A DNA stretch of 35,210 bases, taken from the NCBI GenBank assembly GCA_013115135.1, contig JABANP010000534.1, forward strand, positions 1 to 35,210, read 5' to 3'. Within the stretch, counting starts at the first letter, position 1. Each line of letters starts with the position of its first letter. The notes below the pieces were generated by a model. The model did no database searches, was not told where the DNA came from, and saw only the letters and a list, made by a program, of their open reading frames with translations. The position numbers and the translations under genes were made by a program. Of the stretch, positions 1-9,510 are shown piece by piece. Source of the stretch: Perkinsus olseni (lineage: Eukaryota > Perkinsozoa > Perkinsida > Perkinsidae).

Positions 1-1685
1 TAACTGCGACCGAAGTTCGGCGATCTCGTCATCTAAAGATACGAAAAGAAATTTCAAGGAGACCTGCCACAGAACGCACGGCAGAAACAACGGTAGAATC
101 AACTGAAAAGTGCCAGTAATCAAAAAGTACCGCAAAAAGATATTCATATGCTTTAAGGTACCAGAGAAAGTTGCAGCACTCCTGATTTCCGCGAAAAATA
201 AATTGCTGATGTATTATTTCCGAAAGACGCGAAGTACTCGAACGATTTTTCGCGGAAAAATTGGGGAAAAACCGAAATATTGAACGATTTTCGCAGAAAC
301 CTGAAAATTGAGACAGAATATTGAATGATTTTCGAGGAACAGAAAAGACGTCTTCTACAAAGTTTTCGGAAAAACAGTTGAACGACCCCGGAAAAGACGA
401 TGATTCTGTCAGATGCTCGGTCAGACCAAAAATTCTCGAATAATACCTGAACGCCCCTCGGAAAAACCACTCCGAATTTCCGGTGAAAAATTCAGAGTGA
501 TTTCAGCACTCTGGAAGATTTTCCAAGAAAAATTCAGGAATTCTTTCAAGTGAGAATCTTTCCCTTTGACGAGGGATATTTTTCGTTGAGAAAAATAATT
601 TCTCCGCCGAATTCCCAGAGAGCCCCTCGAATTACCTTTCTTGGCGAGAAGCTCGTTGAAGCGGTCATCAGCTTAGAGCAATATGCTTACCGTTTTCAGA
701 GATTCACCTTGTGGCGATAGCCTCTGTGACGCGAGTTTACGTACATAACAATTTTAGGATCCATAATTATAATAATAGCCAACGAAAACTAGAAAATAAT
801 GCTAAACTGACACTAGAAGGTCGAGCCGGAGCAGAAAGTTCCCTGCCTTTCTATCGGAAAAGAATTAACGCTGCTCGAGATACTGCATCTCGCGACTTTC
901 AAAGAGAACTCCCAGGATTGAGTAGCGCGTAAAAAGAGAAGCGCAAAATGTCTGATAAGAAAAACAGAAAAATGCTGTGGCGGAATTTAACAAAGAGCCT
1001 GGAGATGACCACGCCCACCGGCGCGATCGATCAACCGACGCGGAGTCGCATATCCGGGCTTCGCAGTTGGAGAAGGAAAAATCAATTAGCGGCACTAGCG
1101 AAAATGGCATGCCACAAAACTGCTAAACGGTTCGTCAGGTAGTCGAAAATCCTCGCGCTCGCCATAGTGATCGATTACATCAGCACGCGAATTCGATGTC
1201 CCCGTAAAGTCGTTTGGGATGGCCGATGCCGAGCGTTCCTGTCTGTATTCTTCTTTCGCTTACTTCGGGAGCCTGGAGATGGTTGGTCCCTGGTGTTTCA
1301 CGTGAATCCAGATACGAGCGGTACGGTGGTGGAAATGAGGGCTCCTCTATTAGTGTCTTCTGCAGACGCTGGGCAGTAGGACTCCACGCGGGCGAGTTTA
1401 CTGGTCTTGGATGCCAAGTCCATGCAGATGTGAAGAGACCGACTGGTTGAGAACGTCACAACACCCGGGTTAGGCCATCTGAATCCAATCTTCTATCTGC
1501 TGTTTTTCCGTCTATCATCCGCCACTTCCTTATAGGAGCAAGCGTAGGTGATAAGCTGCGTATTAACACCACAACGTTGTCAACGTCCGTCTTAAAGAGC
1601 CATCTTGCGTTCTTCTATGAAATTTATCAATTGCTAGGAAAAGTGCTGACGGTTGGGGAGCTTTCACCACAGCTCTCATCAGCCC
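1..1685. other. A/T-rich non-coding stretch
   Basis: No convincing gene seen. From about 150 to 650 the + strand is purine-rich with recurring gAAAAATT and cgATTTTCg blocks. Read on the - strand these resemble the T-rich introns found elsewhere in the window, so part of an intron-rich - strand gene could lie here, but no exon chain could be built. Between 900 and 1650 there are only short open frames without recognisable content. Half-copies of the GATCGATT motif described at 6834 occur near 1024 and 1170. Confidence 0.4.
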
Positions 1686-2114
1686 ATGGTCGGTCGCCCG
1701 TTACGTATCAGGGGTGAACTTGGGAATGCGCAGCTTGATAAATTTTATGAACATGAATTGTCTTCGGTTCTCTTTAATGAGCGTGTAGGTGTCACTGAGA
1801 GGTGTTGGGTTCGTTATAGGCCTTTAATCAGGGGTTTGGATGGATATTTTTCTTCTCACGGACTTTGCAGGATCAGAATGACATTTTTCGGCCCTCAGTC
1901 GCTTTCGGTGAGTCTCGTCGCCTTCCCCGAAACTTTCACTGGGACGATTTTGTCTTCATTTTCTAAGCTTTGCTATTGTCCATCAATGCTGGCTGCGTTC
2001 ACTGCCGAGACCAATAGACTGGCTATCGAGGAGCTTGCAAATTGGGAGGTAGTGGACGATTGGCTCGGGTTTAGTGACTCAGCACGCATCGTTTACAATG
2101 GCTCTTGTAAGTAG
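1686..2114 (+). CDS. Possible hypothetical protein, 142 aa
   Basis: Open frame starting at ATG 1686 and ending at the stop before 2115. I do not recognise the product. The translation is mixed polar and hydrophobic, with no clear signal peptide, membrane helix or repeat; an acidic, tryptophan-containing stretch (IEELANWEVVD) near the C-terminus looks protein-like. The frame is open a further 11 codons upstream without another ATG, so it could equally be an internal or terminal exon. A GTAAGT-type donor lies exactly at the C-terminus (cttGTAAGTA at about 2106), so the last codons may be intronic. No neighbouring gene could be joined to it. Evidence is only ORF length and composition. Confidence 0.3.
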   Translation: MVGRPLRIRGELGNAQLDKFYEHELSSVLFNERVGVTERCWVRYRPLIRGLDGYFSSHGLCRIRMTFFGPQSLSVSLVAFPETFTGTILSSFSKLCYCPSMLAAFTAETNRLAIEELANWEVVDDWLGFSDSARIVYNGSCK

Positions 2115-3210
2115 TACAATAACATCAATACGTGAGCTAGGGAGACAGTCATAAGAGGGATCCCCGGGACCAGGGGAACGGAATTCCCTCACGGATCGAT
2201 GGGGCACGTGCCCGGCTGCGGCCGCTGATGGAGAGTCGTCTCGTCCGAGTCCGTCTCGCCGAGCTCTTCTTTCGCATATGTTCCAGGGCGCCGGATTTTC
2301 GCCCGCATAATCTATGTCTGCGTGACATAATGCAACCGAGGACTGTGAGTGGAATCGTTGATGAAAGGGAGACCGGCAGCGTAGGCGTGGTGCGCAGTAC
2401 GATAAAGTGGACAGATTAGCTATATTATTAGCTAGCGGCCCGTTCGACGCCAGTCAGCGCGTGGCTTCTTTACTTGGCCTCCGACTCCTATGCCGAGTTC
2501 CTAGAGTTTAGATCTGAGGAGAGACGACGATCGCGATTTCCGTATCTATAGTACTTTTATGTGAAATTCTGACCGTTATTTTAAAAAGTGATCTATGGTG
2601 AGATGATCGATCCGAAAATTGTCTGGTATTTTTCAGAAAAAGGGATTTTTTTCCTAAGGGATTCCATGCCGGTTCATACCGCGCATTTGACCCTTGTTAA
2701 ATGGCAATAATTTTTCCGGACGGGGGTTCTAAATTGTCTGAAAATCCGACTTCTTTCTTGCCCAGCTTTTCTGGCGATCGGCAGCAGGTCCTAACCGCGG
2801 ACTCGGTCACTTTCTGGCTAGGCTATGGCGGGAGCCACGAGACAGTACTGGTGAGACCATAAGAGGGACAGTTGTGTATAGAGTACACATCACTCATGTC
2901 TTTGTAGGACCGTGCACTGGATCGGTGTCGTTTGTCACATAAATTTTGTGGTAATGAGCCCTATAGAGGTGCCTTTTATGCTCGGGATTAATACGGCCGT
3001 ACTTGTGTCGTGGAGGCGAAGAATTAGCGGACGTTGACGGCACTCGCTCGATAGCTCAGCCATCTATTCTGATAATAGATGGTCAACTCTAACAGAGAAG
3101 TTATGGAAGAAAAGGCGTAAACGTCGTTATCAGATCTCCGTTTGAATTGGTGAGACAATAATGTATTATAGCCTATCAAAGCATTTAGTAGCTGTATAGG
3201 CCCCTTTCAG
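2115..3210. other. Intergenic, palindrome cluster and hairpin
   Basis: No gene recognised. Positions 2158-2225 hold a dense run of short perfect palindromes (see findings). A perfect 9-bp hairpin, CCATCTATT / AATAGATGG with a 5-nt loop, sits at 3060-3082, about 130 nt upstream of the first exon I could place in the next gene. T-rich, intron-like sequence lies around 2620-2660. Confidence 0.4.
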
Positions 3211-3802
3211 TTGGACGCCACGCAGGCTATCAGGCTCGATTGGCCAGGAAGCTGGAAGCTGAGCTCGAGAAGGTTATAACGGAGCATCCTCCTAGGGCCG
3301 GGGATCACCACTCGTCTTCTTCGGGCAGGTGGAAAGGGTAGCTGATGAGTTGTTAAAGAATCTCTCCTCGGATGTGCTCGACTCGAAGGTTGCTGTTGTT
3401 TTGCATGGGAAAACAAACAACAGCAGCAGCCGGACGATTGCCATGTATCACGAGCTGGAAAAACGGCTAGTCATCTCGTTCTCTGTGGTAGTGTGTTGGG
3501 GAGGCGCGTGAAGCTGATGGCAATAAAGGTGGGAAGCTGGCAGGCAAAACGACAGAGCGCAACTACTCAAACCGCGGAGTAAGGCTGCTTTTACCTCTTG
3601 GATGATTTTTCGGTAATTTTCCGGGGAGTTTTTCGAAATTTTTGGGACCAGGTACGTGATGGTGAAGAGGGCTAAGACCGAGCAGACGTTGTCGAAAGCG
3701 AAGCCACCGGGAGGCGCGACTAGAGGCGAACGCGGGGACCATGGTCACGTAATTCACCGGGCTGCAGTGGCGAAGTCTATTCAGGACTTCCGATATCCAT
3801 AA
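3211..3802 (+). CDS. Hypothetical coiled-coil protein, C-terminal 128 aa
   Basis: Rebuilt from four exons with matching phases: 3211-3272, 3329-3469, 3544-3578 and 3652-3802 (TAA). Introns are 56, 74 and 73 nt, all GT-AG; the last is of the T-rich class and starts GTAAGG. The first exon follows a good acceptor (cccctttcag) and carries two nucleotides of a split codon, so at least one upstream exon is missing. The product starts with a charged, heptad-like helix (ARLARKLEAELEK, then VERVADELLKNL), suggesting a short coiled coil, and continues into a basic, lysine/arginine-rich C-terminus ending RYP. I do not recognise the family. An alternative splice (exon ending near 3326, next starting near 3493) also keeps phase, so the middle of the model is uncertain. 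Confidence 0.45.
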
Positions 3803-4911
3803 TCTACTCATTGGTCTAAATTCTTTTTACGAGTGAATTAATCCTCACCCTGAATTTTTATGCGACTTTTTCGGCGGAATTTTTGCATACCAAAAATACA
3901 TCACTATGGAAGCCTATAAATTTTTCTACTGATGATATTGATTTCATCTTCGTATGATATTTCTGGTAGCAAAGTTGATGGTAGAGAGACGGCGCCATCT
4001 CCACTGGATGGGAGTCTGGGCGGGGACGTATCGGGTACTCGCAGGTTTACTCAAATTTGAAGTCTACTCGCAGCTATTCCACCCGAGTGACCCTTTCTTT
4101 TTCTTTTTGAGGTCGATGAGCGTTTCCCTTGTAATCCGTGTAATCTACCGTATCAGAAGTGTTTAATTTCGTTTCCACCCCCAAAAAGCTCCATCAGATC
4201 GGACAGGCATTTACGAGAGCTAGACGGCGGCGTGGTCAGCAAGCTTATCTGTACTACTTGCCATTGATTGGCTATTTGTCTCTTAGACTGGCTAAGGTTG
4301 TTGATGAAGGTTTCCGTTGTGTTTCATGTGAATCTACCATTGACGTGAATAATTCGTTTTCACTCAAAACAAGTTTTCACTATTTCCGCTACTGTTATAC
4401 GGTAGGCTGCTACAGCGGAACTACTACTACTATGGCTGCTGCTGTTATACGGTTCTCCTTCCTCTTTGCGGGTTGCCCTAAGACGACGAAAGCGTGTCTC
4501 ACTGGAGTAGTCGGGAATAAAGGCGGTCAGTAGAGAGGTCCGTAAAGCATTTTGGAGAGTTGTAGGAGCTCAGGATGCTGAATTAACGGGGGCGAAGCGG
4601 TGGAGAGTAATGGTACTATATCTCACAGAGTTGGAGTTTCCAATTTTGATTTGCGCGAAAAGTTTAAGTGGTTAGAGTTGATAATATTGATTTTTGAGGC
4701 TATGACTGATTTCAAGTGTCACGTAATAAACTGACCCGGTAAAATCGCAGAAGGCACGCTGTAGAGCCTAACGTTCTTGAAAACTTATCGGCAAATGACC
4801 TTGAGCGTAGTTCTCCTGGATGAGAAAACATGAATCACTTTCTTTGAGAATCAGTGGCGGTCGCCTGAGTCGTATCGTGGTCGGTCTTCCCGCACAGGTT
4901 CGAATCCCGGG
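3803..4911. other. Stretch without a confident gene
   Basis: One open frame on + (4159-4533, 124 codons, arginine-rich start, then Tyr/Ser-rich) overlaps a short trinucleotide-like patch (ctactactac, gctgctgctg) near 4420-4445 and an internal repeat of tgttatacgg at 4393 and 4444; I do not trust it as a gene. The segment 4898-4908 is a perfect pol III B-box match (GGTTCGAATCC) directly after a CACAG acceptor-like site. Confidence 0.3.
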
Positions 4912-5068
4912 TATGCACGAATTCCGTGATTTACCCGAAGACAAGCGCCAGCAAATGCTCACCGTGCTGAGCGCAGTGGTGTCGACTCTGGCCGAGGAGC
5001 ATGTTAAGGCGGCCATGCATCCTCAGAAGAAAAACCGAGAAAAAGTCGCGCGCCACGAAATTCTGTAG
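4912..5068 (+). CDS. Possible small protein or terminal exon, 51 aa
   Basis: From ATG 4912 to the TAG ending at 5068. The translation is strongly charged and helical in character (EFRDLPEDKRQQML, then a basic HPQKKNREK tail), unlike random frames nearby, so it is probably coding. It may be the last exon of a longer gene: the frame stays open upstream and a CACAG acceptor-like site ends at 4897, immediately before a B-box-like GGTTCGAATCC. No family recognised. Next gene begins about 320 nt downstream; the gap 5069-5385 is T-rich (runs of gtaatttt and ttttttgg), resembling the T-rich introns of this region, so the two could even be one gene. Confidence 0.3.
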
Positions 5069-5385
5069 TATCTTTTCGTCACTGTCATCATACAGTAATT
5101 CATGACTGCATATGGTAATTTCACCCTTTTCATGATTGCGTTTTTAGTTTTTAATTTTTTTGGTAAATTTTTGGGGTAATTTTAGGGTAGTGGTCGCTAC
5201 GGTCATCCAGGGACTGTCTTCCCTCAGTTCAAGACCGCTCCCAGGAACGTTAAACTTGATCCTTGAAACGCTCCTGGAATTCTATTGAACGCCCTTCTTG
5301 ATTTTGAAGTGAAGAGCACCGTGTTGATGGCCGGGGGGGGGAGTATGAATGCTTGCCATACCCACTTTCCCCCAAATCTGCTCCA

Positions 5386-5769
5386 ATGGCCAGCCGTCGT
5401 CGACGAGCTTCGAATCTGAGTGAGCCCCTGCCGCAAGATCAGGTGAAACGGTTTATGTATAGTTCTCTCGCCGCACCGACCTGATGCTTCAATCTCAAAT
5501 TTTGGGTTTTTTTCCGATTTTTTTCAGGGCAAATCTCATCAGTTCTCGGAGGTTTTGGAGCCACCCAAGGAAATCCGAAAGGAGGAAGCTGAAAGGCCGG
5601 TTGAATCTTCTGTAGTGGGGTAAAATTACGGAAATTTCCGAAATTTTTTTCGTATTTTTGGGGCAGCTCTAGGCGTTCCATGATTGAAGAGAGTAACGTA
5701 ACGGAGTTGATTATTTCTGAACGGATGATGACTGTTGGGACTTTCTTGTTTGAACGCTGCTTTTCCTAG
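5386..5769 (+). CDS. Hypothetical small protein, 83 aa, three exons
   Basis: Exons 5386-5442, 5528-5619 and 5667-5769 add to 252 nt, in frame from ATG to TAG. Introns of 85 and 47 nt start GTGAAA and GTAAAA and end TTTTTTTCAG and GGGGCAG; both are very T-rich with cgaaattttt and ttttccg blocks. The protein begins with a run of arginines (MASRRRRASN), is hydrophilic and lysine/glutamate-rich in the middle (PPKEIRKEEAERP) and ends with a more hydrophobic segment. No domain recognised; the basic start could be a nuclear or other targeting signal. The phases fit exactly, which is the main support. The last exon might be spliced onward rather than ending at 5769. Confidence 0.5.
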
Positions 5770-6574
5770 GCGATATTTGCATGCCATCTCGATACCCCTG
5801 TTTCCCGGGCGGAATCGTGGTTACTAGTACTAGTCAGTATTACGAGTGTTACTTACTTACCGTGTACGTAGTTACTAGACTAGTAATACTAGTTACTTAG
5901 TGTAATTTGTTATATCACTCAGGTTACTAATGTTAGTTTGTGTACTAGTCAGCATTGGCATTAATATTGCCTCAAGTTTGCCTTAGCGCAAAATGCTCCC
6001 CAGCGCTCATCACCGAAACTCGCATGAAATTAGGCTCAACCAGCAGCATTATGATTGGATATTCTATATGGCCCGATTTGGTATCAGTGGAACATATCCA
6101 GGATATCTTTTTCTTTGCTGTGCGGTAGTCGACCACCGTCGCTGATAGACTGTTATGATTCATCACAATTGGTCCTTAGCGGTGCTCAGCGCCGCCGCCG
6201 CCGGGGCCCTCGGAGAAAGCCAACCCATCGGTCGTAGCCGCGATATACAAACCCCTTGGATGTGGTAAGGGAGGATATCCAAGTGGAGGCGCTGGAGGTA
6301 GTAATGAGCTGGATGTGAAAAAGCGCGCGCCATCGTGATCGATTTGTTTCGAAATTCAACGGGTGACGCATCATCATGAGTGTGACGGCGACGAAATGCG
6401 TGGGAGTATTAAAGGCACAGGAATGATGCTTGTCGTGGGAATCGAACTCGGGTGGAAGGTGCACCCTGACGTCTCCGTCGAAGAAGGCAGTGGCAGGGAT
6501 GAGCGGAAAGAATATCTATGTACAGCAGAAAGCGACTAGAGCTGATGGTAATGAGGGAAATGACCGCCGCGCCA
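5770..6574. other. Intergenic with ACTAGT-rich dyads
   Basis: Positions 5819-5953 are an imperfect patchwork of TTACTAGT/ACTAGTAA-type dyads (see findings). From 6180 to 6235 a GC-rich gccgccgccg patch occurs. Antisense T-arm/B-box-like sequence (gggAATCGAActcggg) lies at about 6437-6453. No gene could be placed. Confidence 0.35.
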
Positions 6575-6835
6575 ATGAAATTATTATATCACGGAATAAT
6601 GCTGTTCATCAATTTGGCGACTGAAACCGGAGGTGGTGAAAGTGCGGACGCGCGAGGAATGCCCTCGCTGCCTCCTCATGGGGTGGCTTTTACATTGGGC
6701 AACTTTGATGAGCGTCCACATGTGAAACGGTTGATCGATTTGGGTATCAGGTATAGCATCATCATCGTCGTTGAGGGCAGTACCAATGAAGCATTTCCAG
6801 AGCTTGCATATGAACCAGTCTGGTGGACTGAATAA
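6575..6835 (+). CDS. Possible secreted hypothetical protein, 86 aa
   Basis: Open frame from ATG 6575 to TAA 6835. The N-terminus (MKLLYHGIMLFINLATE) has a short basic start and a hydrophobic core compatible with a signal peptide; a glycine/acid linker and a globular-looking segment with two tryptophans near the end follow. No family recognised. In-frame upstream methionines exist (for example at 6545), so the start is a choice based on the signal-like sequence. A perfect 20-nt palindrome (6834-6853) overlaps the last base pairs and follows the stop, which could be a 3' end or regulatory element. Confidence 0.3.
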   Translation: MKLLYHGIMLFINLATETGGGESADARGMPSLPPHGVAFTLGNFDERPHVKRLIDLGIRYSIIIVVEGSTNEAFPELAYEPVWWTE

Positions 6836-6853
6836 TCGATCAGGTGATCGATT
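6834..6853. repeat. 20-nt palindrome AATCGATC-N4-GATCGATT, copy 1
   Basis: Perfect 8+8 inverted repeat with spacer AGGT, followed by T. Identical arms occur at 8135, 10424 and 11497 in this window. It begins at the stop codon of the small frame ending at 6835. Confidence 0.9.
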
Positions 6854-7389
6854 TGACGTTGGATTCGAATCTTGCTTACCTGACTCCGTTACTCTCGGAA
6901 GTTCGAATGTTTGACTCGTGAGAAATTACGAAATTCACGAAATTTCTACCATAAGTTTCCTCTTTCAAAGTTTCTGTTCGCTCGAGTCATCGTAGGCGAA
7001 TCTGGAAGGAGCTTGCAAATTGAAAGCGAGTTCAGTCGCTTAAAGCGACAAAACCAGGACTAGGAGTAAACTACCAACGGTGCTCACGCATTCCGTTGTT
7101 AGAGTTTGGGAGTGAGTTTTTGCGTGTATATACCTGACAGGGTGAAAAGGGTGAACGTGACCGTTTCTTGAAAGAACGGGCGAGCGAAATGGTAGGAGTG
7201 GTGTTGAGGTACTGATACGAGGGATCTTCTGGTTCGATGTGAATTGGCTGCTGCCCTCGGATGAGGGTATGAGGAAGCTAATCGGAGTTACAGGAAAGAA
7301 TGGAGAAGCATAGGGATGTTATAGGAGGTGGAAGTCTTCGGGTTGACTTATTCTGTATCTTGCATGCCTCGAGCTGAAGATATTTTTAG
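6854..7389. other. Stretch without recognised gene
   Basis: No exon chain found. A palindromic B-box-like GGATTCGAATC lies just downstream of the palindrome at 6834-6853, and a fragment of near-inverted aaattacgaaattcacgaaattt occurs near 6920. Nothing else seen. Confidence 0.35.
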
Positions 7390-7957
7390 ATGTCAATGAA
7401 GTCCACTTTAGTTGCTATTGCAATCAACAGGCTCCTGTTTTGCGCGCAGGTAAGGTAGAATTCCCACAACCCGGTCCTCTCGCTTTTTCCCGATTTTCCG
7501 CGGAAAAAAATTTCTGAGGCGCAGTGACGAAATCCGTCCTCTCAGAGCATCTATGCGGGTGTGTGTCTGGTCTCGAATCGGGTTGCAGATGGAAGTCGAG
7601 GAACCCCTGCGAAATTTCCAATTGCTCGGAAAAAGGTAAAATTTACGTTTTTTTCCTCTAAAAATTCCGGAAAAATTTGATAAAAATTTCGAAAGAGTTT
7701 AGATACGCTTTTTGGTATCTTATTCGGCCTGCTGTTGTGCTCCGCTGGCCCTGACGGCTGCAATTTTGAGACTGGATTGAATTACAAGAGTAATAAAAAC
7801 GGAGATGGGGAACGATCCGGGGATGGCTTGATGAAGGTGGTGGACGCTCAACCGCGAGCGCAGATCGTCAGTAATACTGAGCATTGTGGCGGTGGGAGTG
7901 GCAGCCATCTTGTATACGATCTGTCTGATCACCACCACTCTTTGGCTACGGGGAGAG
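7390..7957 (+). CDS. Possible small membrane or secreted protein, multi-exon
   Basis: Exon 1 (7390-7454) encodes a signal-like N-terminus (MSMKSTLVAIAINRLLFCAQ). Exon 2 (7525-7635) follows a GCGCAG acceptor and ends before GTAAAA; its frame is open in the phase required. Both introns are of the T-rich class (ccgattttccg; aaaattccgg). After exon 2 two continuations keep phase: a 17-codon exon at 7703-7754 ending in TGA, or an exon at 7837-7957 whose translation is a clear transmembrane helix (ILSIVAVGVAAILYTICLI) flanked by arginines and ending at GAG|GTAGGC. I list the longer span. No family recognised; exon order beyond 7957 unknown. Confidence 0.3.
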
Positions 7958-8134
7958 GTAGGCCATCGGTGATCTTTTTCGCGCGCCCGGAAATTGGTCA
8001 GTATCGGGAGTATCGTCTGATGTAATTTCGTGGCGCAGCGGTCATTTATGAGCATCTTGTGATTTTGGAATCGCTGTGGGGATTCTAATTGAGTGTAGAA
8101 GGACGTGGTGGATATGTGATGTGCATCTTAGCTT

Positions 8135-8154
8135 AATCGATCGCGTGATCGATT
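8135..8154. repeat. 20-nt palindrome, copy 2
   Basis: AATCGATC-GCGT-GATCGATT, perfect arms, about 200 nt upstream of the ATG of the gene at 8361 and in otherwise featureless DNA (7958-8360). Confidence 0.9.
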
Positions 8155-8360
8155 TCAAAAATTGAGGTGGTTATGTCAGGTTATTGCCGGCCTACTGCGG
8201 CGCGGCGGCTTTGATTATTACGCTCGTGGACGGCCGAGGAATTTATAATTGACTTATAATGATGCATCACATGAATCAAGCTAGCTGTGTATCTTGAGGT
8301 CGAGCTTGCGTGTTATGAGGTGTAAAGATACTTTAATGGGGGCCGCAGCGTGTTGCTATC

Positions 8361-8782
8361 ATGGCTGAATCGTCTCCGTCGCAAGTGGTCACGATAACCC
8401 CTTCGAGATCTCCTCGGAGCCCGACGGTGCTGGGAGGACCGCGGAAGATTTGCCACATTTTATGTCGATCCTTTACCCGGGTTCTCTGGAAAACGCAGAC
8501 ATGGAAAAAGTAGTAAAATGGGAAAATATTGATGATAATCTCGCTCGCCCAGTATTTATGAAACGGTCGTGTGACCCTCAAAAATTCTGTTAGGTGATTG
8601 ATAAGAATTTGGAGGGACTTCGTAGAACGGCGGATGGCCGGCTGAAGTTGCGGTTGCATCCGAAGATGCCGAGCACGATAAAGTCGTCTGGTGAGCTGGG
8701 GAGGGCGCAGGTTCGAATCCCAGCTGGTCTATTTTCAGCTTACGAGACGTGTAACTTTTTGTTCAAGGCGCAAAAAGCATAG
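8361..8782 (+). CDS. Hypothetical protein, 86 aa, three exons
   Basis: Exons 8361-8480, 8594-8690 and 8739-8782 total 261 nt with consistent phases from ATG to TAG. The N-terminus is Ser/Pro/Thr-rich (SSPSQVVTITPSRSPRSPT), followed by a basic region and a Cys-containing segment; the second exon encodes a charged stretch with NLEGLRRTADGRLKLRL. No domain recognised. The first donor is CGG|GTTCTC (non-consensus after GT), chosen because it is the phase-compatible site. The 48-nt second intron (8691-8738) starts GTGAGC, ends TTTTCAG and holds a perfect B-box; it is a multiple of three without a stop, so retaining it would simply insert 16 residues. Confidence 0.45.
8691..8738 (+). other. Short intron carrying a sense tRNA T-arm/B-box
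   Basis: 48-nt GT-AG intron with GGTTCGAATCC at 8710-8720. AGCTGGG near the 5' end pairs with CCCAGCT after the B-box, giving a 7-bp inverted repeat around the T-loop-like sequence. See findings for the related antisense introns. Confidence 0.55.
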
Positions 8783-9510
8783 AAGTGGAAAAGTGACGTA
8801 ATAAGGCCGTGGGGAGTTCCGTTAAGAGCTCGTCTGACTTGCAGACTGTGAATCGGAGTCTTCGATTTCACTGAAAATTCACGAAAAAAATCTAGAAAAA
8901 TATACGGTAAATTCACGGAAAAATTGAAAGATTTTTCAGAGAATCCGAGGACAGTACTCGTTTATTCAGAGAACTCGATATCGAGCTGATCTACTAATCG
9001 GCAGACTTTTTTTTCTTAATCATGAGTTGGAGGGCCTTATTCGCGAAATTGATTAATCATGAGTGACGTCCCTAGCTACCCATGCGATGCCCCAAGCGCT
9101 AAACCGCTTTCTTCACTCGTGAATGTGATACTCCTCGAGCGCGAAAAGAATGGTCTTACTGAGGGAATAGCCTTCGAAAGTTATACTGACGAGATCGTTT
9201 CACTCTCACAGCTCAAAAGTGGTGAGCGGTTATAGTGAAGCTTTCGCGAAGAAAGTAGACTGAGAATTATCTGCAGAGTTTACTATTACCTGAGAAGAGA
9301 CCGAGGCTAGAGGTGTGGGGCTTCTGAGCTGGTGCACGACAGTGCTTTGTGAGTGGCGTCAAATGCAATAGATTGTTGGATGCATCGCTATCTGCAGCAG
9401 CTTCGCATGCCACACTAACAAACAGTTGTTGGCCCTCGAAACGAAGAATTCGGGATGCTCCGCGAGATCTGTTCTTTGAGGAGTCCGTGGGTTCGAGCTA
9501 GGGCTTTCAG
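8783..9510. other. Stretch without a confident gene
   Basis: An A/T-rich part (8860-8960) has intron-like gtaaattcacgg and gatttttcag signals. The upstream exon(s) of the gene at 9511 must lie here or further upstream, but I could not place one with matching phase. Confidence 0.35.

Noticed and set aside
3329..3511. Single-exon 60-residue frame ending GGA at 3511
   Set aside because: The C-terminal part past 3469 lies in an intron of the phase-consistent four-exon model; only 3329-3469 kept.
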